From DAOUMU01 sp034409055 (GTDB taxonomy: Bacteria; Chloroflexota; Anaerolineae; 4572-78; J111): a stretch of 5,388 nt of DNA. The stretch covers positions 1-5,388 of the forward strand of contig DAOUMU010000371.1 in the NCBI GenBank assembly GCA_034409055.1. The letters run 5' to 3'. Positions 1 to 4,672 of this stretch are shown in pieces (position 1 is the first letter of the stretch; every line of letters begins with the position of its first letter). A program made the translations under genes and the position numbers. Below the pieces are notes generated by a model. That model was given only the letters and a program-made list of their open reading frames with translations. It made no database searches and had not been told where the DNA came from.

Positions 1-444
1 AGAGCCAACTTGTTTTGGGCCAATCTGGAAAGAGCTCAGATCAATGATACCACCAAGATCGATGACAAATGGAGGCTAGTCAGGGAAATTGTTAGCGAAG
101 GAGCAGTGGGAAGAGATCTCCACGGGGCTGACCTAAGTGAAGCCTATCTACAAGGGGTTGATTTTAGCAGGGCGGATCTAACAATGGCCACACTGAGAGG
201 TGCCAATCTGACCAATGCTAACTTAAGTGGGGCCAATCCAATTGGGACCGATCTGAGTGGAGCCAATCTGTCACAGGCAGATCTGAGTGGAGCTAAGTTA
301 AGATGGGCCAATCTGTCAGAAGCTAACCTAATACGGGCCATCCTGAGCGGAGCCGATTTCCGTGGAGCCAATCTGAGTAAAGCTATTATGCCGGATGGAA
401 AGAAAAGAAGGCCCGTTACTAACCTCAAGAAGTTTACCGACTAA
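1..444 (+). CDS. Pentapeptide-repeat protein, 3' part (5' end outside window)
   Basis: The reading frame is open from base 1 and already encodes pentapeptide repeats there (RANLFWANLERAQ), so the gene begins left of the window; the TTG at 10 is an internal codon. Counting from base 1, residues 1-14 end one repeat block. Residues about 15-39 form a charged linker around KIDDKWRLVREIV, which I recall as a common insert in cyanobacterial and Chloroflexota pentapeptide proteins. From residue 40 to 130 a Leu/Phe/Met occurs every fifth position, giving 19 consecutive A(D/N)LSx-type repeats, enough for nearly five coils of a right-handed quadrilateral beta-helix. One oddity is Pro80 in a core position normally held by Leu or Phe. 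The protein ends in a basic tail (KKRRPVTNLKK). No signal peptide or catalytic domain is visible in this part. The family is sure; the function is unknown and often involves protein-protein contact. Confidence 0.9.
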   Translation, partial: RANLFWANLERAQINDTTKIDDKWRLVREIVSEGAVGRDLHGADLSEAYLQGVDFSRADLTMATLRGANLTNANLSGANPIGTDLSGANLSQADLSGAKLRWANLSEANLIRAILSGADFRGANLSKAIMPDGKKRRPVTNLKKFTD

Positions 445-797
445 TCCAGTGAGTAAGAGTTTATCACCTTGAAGAAAATTAAACATTCGACACGTTATGT
501 CACCCTAATAATCCTGGAAAGTTGTAAGTTTTTTGTTTCACTGCATGTAATTCCAGGCTTTAGAAATTCCACCGCTATATCTTGTGGTTTTCGCAAGCGG
601 GTAGCACATTTAGTGGCGGCACGACTTTGTGACACTTTAAGGGGTATGGCTTAATGACACTCGGCACCTCACAAAATACTTCTGATTCTTTCCTTATTAA
701 CCATTCAGTTCTACAATTTAGAAAAGGTCATGACGATTGATACTCCGCCACGGCCTGATCTTAAAAAAGAGTATCTATTTAGAGAAAGGAACTTAAA
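445..797. other. Intergenic region without a convincing gene
   Basis: This stretch separates the pentapeptide gene from the flotillin-like gene. I see no RNA gene, no hairpin followed by a T-run, and no protein with recognisable features. A 61-codon frame starting at TTG 469 has no ribosome binding site and an unremarkable composition. Three TGTCA/TGACA motifs (near 496, 632 and 655) recall transposon-end sequences but do not form a clear inverted-repeat pair. A promoter for the downstream gene should lie here, but I cannot name a good -35/-10 pair. The ribosome binding site AAAGGA (785-790) lies seven bases before the ATG at 798. Confidence 0.6.
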
Positions 798-2813
798 ATG
801 TCGGATTTGGTTACTTTAGGGTTTCGTTTAATTTTGTGGATTGTGGGGGCTTTAATTGTACTGCGGGCTATTTTTTTCTGGGTACGGTTTATTCCCAACA
901 ACCGGATTGGTATCATTGAAAAACGATGGAGCGGCAAAGGCTCTATCAAGTCCGGTTTTATCGCCCTAAACGGGGAGGCCGGTTTTCAGCCAGGGGTGTT
1001 GCGGGGCGGTATCCATTTTCTAGCCCCTTTTCAATATGTCGTACATATTGCTCCTTTGGTTACCATCCCCCAGGGCAAAATTGGCTACGTTTTTGCCCGC
1101 GATGGGCAGTTACTCAGCCCAACCCAAACCCTGGCCGCCAATGTTGAGGCCAACGATTTTCAGGATGTGGCTACCTTTCTAAAGAACGGTGGTCAGCGCG
1201 GCCCGCAACGGATGATTCTCCGTGAAGGGACGTATGCCTTCAACCTGGCCCAATTTGTAGTTATCACCGAAGAGAAAGTCTACTCTTTGTCTCTCAACCG
1301 CGAGGATGAGGCTATTATTGAACGCATGGCCAGTATCATTACTGAGCGTGACGGCTTTAACCCGGTAGTCATCAAGGACTCAGATGACCTGCTGGGCATC
1401 GTTACCGTCCATGATGGACCGTCGCTGCCACAGGGCGAGATTATTGCCCCCACCGTAGGGGATGCCCCGGCCGACACCGAGACCTATCACAACAAATTCC
1501 AGGATGCCGACCGCTTTTTGCGGGCCAATGGCATGCGCGGCCGGCAATTGCAAGTGTTGGTCGAGGGGACATACTATATCAACCGACTCTTTGCCACGGT
1601 GGAGAAAATCCCCAAGACGGTGGTCGAAGTGGGCAATGCCGGGGTGGTGGTCTCCTACACCGGCGAGGTCAGCAGCGACCTGTCCGGGGCAGATTACAAA
1701 CACGGCGAGATGGTCAGCCGGGGCAGCCGGGGCGTCTGGAATGAACCGTTGCTGCCGGGCAAATATGCCTTCAACACCTACGCCGGCAAGGTGGTGATGG
1801 TCCCCACCACCAATATCATCCTTAAGTGGAACAAGCGTGAAATTGGCTCTCATCGCTTTGACGAGAATCTGGCCGAGGTGTCCCTCATCACCAAAGATGC
1901 TTTTGAGCCATCGCTGCCCCTCTCGGTGGTAATCCATATTGATTACCGCAAAGCCCCGTTGGTCGTCCAACGCTTTGGCGATATCAAGCGGCTGGTTGAG
2001 CAGACCCTCGACCCGATGGTGGCCGCCTATTTCAAAAACATCGGTCAGACCCGTACCCTGATCCAACTCATTCAGGAACGGAGCAATATCCAGCAGATTT
2101 CCAGCCAGGAGATGAAGGATAAATTTACCCACTACAACCTGGAGTTGGAAGAGGTGCTGATTGGCACCCCCTCCTCATCGCCCGATGACGACAAGATTGA
2201 GAATATCCTGACCCAACTACGTTCTCGCCAAATTGCTGAAGAGCAAATCGAGACTTACGCCCGGCAGGAAAAGGCCGCCATCAAGGAGCGGGAATTGCGA
2301 GAAGCTCAGGCCCGCGCCCAACAGCAGCAGTCTATTACCGAGTCAGAATTGAGCATCACTATCCAGAGTAACGAGGGTAAAGCCCAGTATCAACGCGCCG
2401 TGCAACAGGCCGCCCAAATCCGTGCTCTGGCCGAGGCCGAGGCCGAGAAGAACGCCCGGATCGGTATTGCCCAGGCCATAGCCATCGAAGAGCAGGTGCG
2501 GGCCTATGGCGGTCCCCAATTCCAGGTGACGCAGCAGGTAATGAATCGCTTTGCCGAGGCTGTTCAGGAAGCCCAGGTGGATGTGGTACCACGGGTGGTG
2601 ATCGGCGGAACAGGCAGTCAAGGCGCCAGTGGAGCCAGCCTGATGGAAGGTTTGTTGGGGGTACTGCTGGCCGAACGCTTTGGCACGCAATTAGCTGATG
2701 ACCAACAAAATAAACCACGGAAGCCTGAGGTGGAGGCCCTCCGCAGCCAGATTCAACAAGGGCTGGCCGCCACCACCGCTTCTACCAGTGAGCCGGATAA
2801 ACCGGCGGAGTAA
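798..2813 (+). CDS. Flotillin-like SPFH/band-7 domain membrane protein
   Basis: This is a complete 671-residue protein; the ATG is preceded by AAAGGA at seven bases. Residues about 8-31 form one hydrophobic membrane segment directly followed by FIPNNRIGIIEKRW, the usual entry into an SPFH domain. Between residues 88 and 342 a module recurs three times (about 88-155, 199-270, 279-342). The first two share the pattern FQD...FL..xG.RG......EGTY..N at a fixed offset of 113 residues, and the third is looser (G.RG......PGKYAFN). The SPFH core continues to about residue 455. Residues about 465-570 are Glu/Gln/Ala/Arg-rich and predicted coiled coil, with the flotillin-type AEAEAEKNARIGIAQA stretch at 545-560. 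A short hydrophobic patch lies at 614-628 before a polar tail. Relatives oligomerise at membranes and organise lipid or protein microdomains. The role here is inferred; no NfeD-type partner is adjacent, and the gene seems monocistronic. Confidence 0.88.
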   Translation: MSDLVTLGFRLILWIVGALIVLRAIFFWVRFIPNNRIGIIEKRWSGKGSIKSGFIALNGEAGFQPGVLRGGIHFLAPFQYVVHIAPLVTIPQGKIGYVFARDGQLLSPTQTLAANVEANDFQDVATFLKNGGQRGPQRMILREGTYAFNLAQFVVITEEKVYSLSLNREDEAIIERMASIITERDGFNPVVIKDSDDLLGIVTVHDGPSLPQGEIIAPTVGDAPADTETYHNKFQDADRFLRANGMRGRQLQVLVEGTYYINRLFATVEKIPKTVVEVGNAGVVVSYTGEVSSDLSGADYKHGEMVSRGSRGVWNEPLLPGKYAFNTYAGKVVMVPTTNIILKWNKREIGSHRFDENLAEVSLITKDAFEPSLPLSVVIHIDYRKAPLVVQRFGDIKRLVEQTLDPMVAAYFKNIGQTRTLIQLIQERSNIQQISSQEMKDKFTHYNLELEEVLIGTPSSSPDDDKIENILTQLRSRQIAEEQIETYARQEKAAIKERELREAQARAQQQQSITESELSITIQSNEGKAQYQRAVQQAAQIRALAEAEAEKNARIGIAQAIAIEEQVRAYGGPQFQVTQQVMNRFAEAVQEAQVDVVPRVVIGGTGSQGASGASLMEGLLGVLLAERFGTQLADDQQNKPRKPEVEALRSQIQQGLAATTASTSEPDKPAE

Positions 2814-2846
2814 AAATTACAAGGGTGAGGCAGTTGCTTAAAACCG

Positions 2847-2993
2847 GGTAGTCCCCTAGAAACGTGTTGATGCCCAATAATCCGCCAATTTGTTAGAAAG
2901 AATGGCCGAAAATCCAGTTCTTGACTTCAAAAAGCACTCGATTTAGCCCATTTTGGCCAACAAAAGGCATCAACACAATTGCGGGTGACTACC
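2847..2993. mobile_element. MITE-like element with 28-bp imperfect terminal inverted repeats
   Basis: The left arm (2847-2874) and right arm (2966-2993) are imperfect reverse complements. The outer seven bases match exactly (GGTAGTC at 2847-2853, GACTACC at 2987-2993), and so do the inner eleven (GTGTTGATGCC at 2864-2874, GGCATCAACAC at 2966-2976). A second, nested pair lies inside: TGGCCGAAAAT (2903-2913) with ATTTTGGCCA (2950-2959), with one bulged base. The 147-bp element has no coding capacity and no T-run, so it is not a simple terminator. This architecture fits a non-autonomous miniature transposable element, or the fused ends of a deleted insertion sequence. I see no clear target-site duplication. 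It is not an attC site, because the AAC/GTT order of its arms is the reverse of attC. Confidence 0.6.
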
Positions 2994-3027
2994 AAAAATC
3001 TGGGGAGTATTTTTCATTCTCTCTATC

Positions 3028-3387
3028 GTGTTTATGTGTTGCACTTTTACCCCGTTATCCCCAGCAGGATTAGTGGCGAAAGTTTTCAGCCCAATAATCA
3101 AATCTGTTGCGGGAGATCAAGCAATAACGATAGCCAGACTATTCTATATACCTTTAGAAATCTTTCTAGCTGGAGTGCTCAGTTTGATTGGTGGATGTTT
3201 GACAGGAATTATTACTTTTGCAGGCTTTGTGGGAGCAACTCTAACCAAGTGGCGGTCGGAGGGGATAGAAGAAAGAAGAAGCATATTAGAATTACAAAGA
3301 TCGCAATTGGAGTTGGAAAAGCAACGGTTTGAGTTAGAAAAACAGCGGGTAGAGTTAGAACAAAAAAAGAAGAAAGACGATAATTGA
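3028..3387 (+). CDS. Small membrane protein with C-terminal heptad-repeat helix, possibly 5'-truncated
   Basis: I do not recognise this 119-residue protein. From the GTG at 3028, the first residues (MFMCCTFTPL) complete a hydrophobic segment. A second hydrophobic, Gly-rich segment spans about 42-70. Residues 75-119 are highly charged, with four 7-residue repeats of the LELEKQR type and a Lys-rich end. It could be a membrane-anchored coiled-coil protein. The start is uncertain: the frame is open from 2989 and its upstream codons read KIWGVFFILSIV, which looks like the missing first half of the first membrane helix. There is no ATG, GTG or TTG in that part. GGGGAG at 3002-3007 is badly spaced for GTG 3028 but well spaced for a rare ATT at 3016. 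The MITE-like element ends at 2993, so the true start may have been lost. An attC-like site follows 78 bases after the stop, so this could be a cassette gene. The stretch is visibly more AT-rich than the flotillin-like gene. Confidence 0.6.
   Translation: MFMCCTFTPLSPAGLVAKVFSPIIKSVAGDQAITIARLFYIPLEIFLAGVLSLIGGCLTGIITFAGFVGATLTKWRSEGIEERRSILELQRSQLELEKQRFELEKQRVELEQKKKKDDN
3286..3369 (+). repeat. Four degenerate 21-bp tandem repeats encoding heptads
   Basis: Units begin at 3286, 3307, 3328 and 3349 and encode LELQRSQ, LELEKQR, FELEKQR and VELEQKK. The middle two units are most alike in DNA, which suggests expansion by duplication inside the gene. Hydrophobic residues fall at positions 1 and 3 of each heptad, and the rest is charged or Gln. 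The product should be a strongly amphipathic or charged helix rather than a textbook 3-4 leucine zipper. Confidence 0.75.
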
Positions 3388-3464
3388 GTGAAGAAGCAGG
3401 TCGGTAAAGCTCTATCAAACTATACATTGATGATGTAAGATGGGACAGGTTCCAGTAAAGCGCA

Positions 3465-3588
3465 ATATAACAAATCAATACACGCGAATTGCTACCGCCC
3501 GTTTTTACAACGGTTATTTGCCAGCAAACAAATGGGTAATTGTGGCGACAATTGCCAACCCGCAATCGCGTGATTTCAAGCGTTAGCC
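3465..3588 (+). other. attC: attC-like integron recombination site with long structured loop
   Basis: The right end reads TTTCAAGCGTTAGCC, with a core GTTAGCC at 3582-3588 (consensus GTTRRRY, one mismatch). The left end has ATATAAC at 3465-3471 (RYYYAAC, one mismatch). Between them, CACGCGAATTGC (3481-3492) pairs with GCAATCGCGTG (3562-3572) over 11 bp with one extra A on the left arm. An extrahelical base on that arm is a hallmark of attC. The apical part (3493-3561) folds further: CCGTT/AACGG at 3499-3513, and a 9-bp stem GGTAATTGT/ACAATTGCC at 3535-3556 with loop GGCG. The total length of 124 bp is within the attC range. The R'' side is the weakest part, so the left boundary is approximate. 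Confidence 0.65.
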
Positions 3589-3619
3589 CGCAGGGTGAAG
3601 TCAAACACACCGATGAGTT

Positions 3620-3639
3620 GTAGTCTTTTTTCAGACTAC
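3620..3639 (+). promoter_or_regulatory. Perfect 7-bp hairpin just before the SDR ribosome binding site
   Basis: GTAGTCT (3620-3626) and AGACTAC (3633-3639) form a perfect stem with a six-base loop TTTTTC. It ends immediately before the ribosome binding region AGAAAGG (3641-3647), which lies nine bases before the ATG at 3657. It could be an mRNA leader structure or a small operator. A terminator is less likely because the T-run is in the loop, not after the stem. The function is not known. Confidence 0.45.
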
Positions 3640-3656
3640 CAGAAAGGTAATCACTC

Positions 3657-4496
3657 ATGAAATCTCTGGCTGGAAAAGTTGCTCTTGTGACAGGAGCAAG
3701 CCGTGGCGTAGGTAAAGGCATCGCTTTGGGATTAGGCGAAGCCGGAGCCACCGTTTATATCACAGGCCGAACCGTAGAAGAAGGCAAGGCAGTAGTAGAC
3801 TTACCTGGAACCATCTACCAAACGGCGGAAGAGGTATCCAAACTCGGCGGCAAAGGTATCGCTTTACGCTGTGATCATTTGAACGATGAAGAAGTGAGAG
3901 CCGTGTTTCAGCGTATCCAAACTGAACAGAATCGTTTGGATATTCTGGTCAACAACGTGTGGGGCGGTTATGAATTCTATAATGACGGCACAGAATTCTG
4001 GAACGAGAAAGGGTTCTGGACTGCGCCGATTTCGCGTTGGGACAAATCGTTTCAGGCAGGTGTACGAGCGCACTATGTCGCCAGTTGGCTCGCCGCGCCG
4101 GTGATGATTAAGCAACGGTCGGGGTTGATTGTCAATATTTCATACTTTGCAGCGCAACGCGACGACAAAGGCGTCGCCTACGGTGTGGCCAAAGCCGCTG
4201 ATGACCGGATGGCTGCCTGTATGGCCTACGAGTTGCGTGAGCATAATGTGGCTGTCGTTAGTATCTATCCTGGCCTGGTACGCACTGAAAGCGTCATGAA
4301 AGCGGCTCAATACCTCGATCTGTCCAATTCAGAATCACCACAGTTCATTGGGCGGATAGTCGCTGCCCTGGCAACCGATCCCGATCTGATGCAGAAATCC
4401 GGCCAAATCCTGGTAGCTGCGGCAGTTGCACGGGAATACGGCGTCCAAGACATTGACGGGAAACAGCCAAGACCACTCACGGTCAAGGAAGCATAA
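3657..4496 (+). CDS. DHRS1-like short-chain dehydrogenase/reductase
   Basis: This is a complete 279-residue classical-type SDR with a Rossmann fold. The NAD(P) glycine motif is TGASRGVG (residues 12-19). Arg38 after the second strand (YITGR) suggests NADP(H) preference. Asp73 (RCDH) fits the adenine-ring contact, and NNVWGG (99-104) replaces the usual NNAG. The catalytic residues are Ser162 (NIS) and Tyr175 with Lys179 (YGVAK), and the PG motif is at 205-206. The overall pattern resembles the DHRS1 subgroup, from my memory of the human protein: the inserted segment before the WD at 128-129, ATDPD at 239-243, and the late REYGVQDIDG at 259-268. The substrate is unknown. A cytosolic oxidoreductase acting on a carbonyl or alcohol is expected. 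The start is ATG with AAGGT at 3644-3648. The gene lies between two attC sites in the usual cassette orientation. Confidence 0.92.
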   Translation: MKSLAGKVALVTGASRGVGKGIALGLGEAGATVYITGRTVEEGKAVVDLPGTIYQTAEEVSKLGGKGIALRCDHLNDEEVRAVFQRIQTEQNRLDILVNNVWGGYEFYNDGTEFWNEKGFWTAPISRWDKSFQAGVRAHYVASWLAAPVMIKQRSGLIVNISYFAAQRDDKGVAYGVAKAADDRMAACMAYELREHNVAVVSIYPGLVRTESVMKAAQYLDLSNSESPQFIGRIVAALATDPDLMQKSGQILVAAAVAREYGVQDIDGKQPRPLTVKEA

Positions 4497-4525
4497 TACC
4501 TCCATAACTTCTTCACGTGAGAGCG

Positions 4526-4595
4526 GGCTAACAACGGGTTCCAGCCGACGTTGCTCCGCTGCGCTCCGCAACGCGGCTGAACCCGACCGTTGGGC
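4526..4595 (+). other. attC: Integron attC recombination site (70 bp)
   Basis: R'' is GGCTAAC (4526-4532, one mismatch to RYYYAAC) and R' is GTTGGGC (4589-4595, a perfect GTTRRRY). The arms pair almost completely: CGGGTTC (4535-4541) with GAACCCG (4579-4585), AGCCG (4543-4547) with CGGCT (4574-4578), and CGTTGC (4549-4554) with GCAACG (4568-4573). C4542 and A4548 are extrahelical on the left arm. The bulged A sits in GCCGACG, the same place as in the class 1 aadA attC. The apical loop is 13 bases. Size, boxes, bulges and position behind a gene all fit attC, and it shares orientation with the site at 3465-3588. Confidence 0.88.
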
Positions 4596-4637
4596 GGTTG
4601 AGTATTACAGTTGTAGTTAAAGAAAAATGAGGCTCTT

Positions 4638-4666
4638 TTGGGGTTTCATGGAGCAGGGTTTATAAT
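4638..4666 (+). promoter_or_regulatory. Sigma-70-type promoter giving a leaderless start for the MalT-like gene
   Basis: A perfect -10 box TATAAT lies at 4661-4666. A partial -35 box TTGGGG (4638-4643) precedes it with a 17-base spacer. The six bases after the -10 box are CCTCCT, so transcription would begin at or within a base or two of the A of the ATG at 4673. No Shine-Dalgarno sequence precedes that ATG. The mRNA is therefore predicted to be leaderless. Confidence 0.65.
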
Positions 4667-4672
4667 CCTCCT

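Larger units (their letters stand above)
3583..4589 (+). mobile_element. Integron-type gene cassette carrying the SDR gene
   Basis: Cassettes are exchanged at G^TTRRRY. The cassette would run from the first T after the G of GTTAGCC (3582) to the G of GTTGGGC (4589), about 1007 bp, and holds one + strand gene plus its own attC. In known cassettes the first bases are complementary to the R'' box of the same cassette's attC. Here TTAGCC (3583-3588) is the exact complement of GGCTAA (4526-4531), so the excised circle would rebuild a fully paired core. The gene starts 74 bases into the cassette and ends 29 bases before the attC, a compact layout typical of cassettes. No promoter is evident inside. 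Confidence 0.75.

Noticed and set aside
491..497. GTTATGT as a left cassette boundary matching the ATATAAC R'' box
   Set aside because: It does not match the required complement GTTATAT exactly, no palindromic attC arms surround it, and the cassette would be about 3 kb and include the flotillin-like gene.
469..654. A 61-codon + strand frame starting with TTG between the pentapeptide and flotillin-like genes
   Set aside because: It has no ribosome binding site, a rare start, no recognisable domain and an unremarkable composition; it is most likely chance.
496..660. TGTCA/TGACA motifs as remnants of a transposon
   Set aside because: The motifs are only five to six bases, and their flanks do not extend into inverted repeats or a decayed transposase frame.
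737..777. TTGATA (737-742) with TATCTA (772-777) as a promoter for the flotillin-like gene
   Set aside because: The spacing of 29 bases is far from 17, and the -10 candidate at correct spacing is poor.
730..816. A 28-codon + strand frame starting at ATG 730 and overlapping the flotillin-like start
   Set aside because: AAGG lies only two bases from the ATG, and the peptide has no leader-peptide feature such as repeated codons or a following attenuator.
1380..2132. A 250-codon minus-strand open frame
   Set aside because: It lies wholly inside the well-supported flotillin-like gene, and its His/Gly/Asp-rich composition is that of an antisense shadow.
2792..2806. GCCGG/CCGGC hairpin at the end of the flotillin-like gene as a terminator
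   Set aside because: The stem is only five base pairs, lies inside the coding sequence and is followed by A-rich rather than T-rich sequence.
2847..2993. The inverted-repeat element as a third attC site
   Set aside because: attC needs AAC in the left arm and GTT in the right; here the left arm has GTT and the right has AAC, and no GTTRRRY end is present.
3212..3751. A 179-codon minus-strand open frame
   Set aside because: It runs through the small membrane protein gene, the attC-like site and the SDR start, and encodes no recognisable protein.
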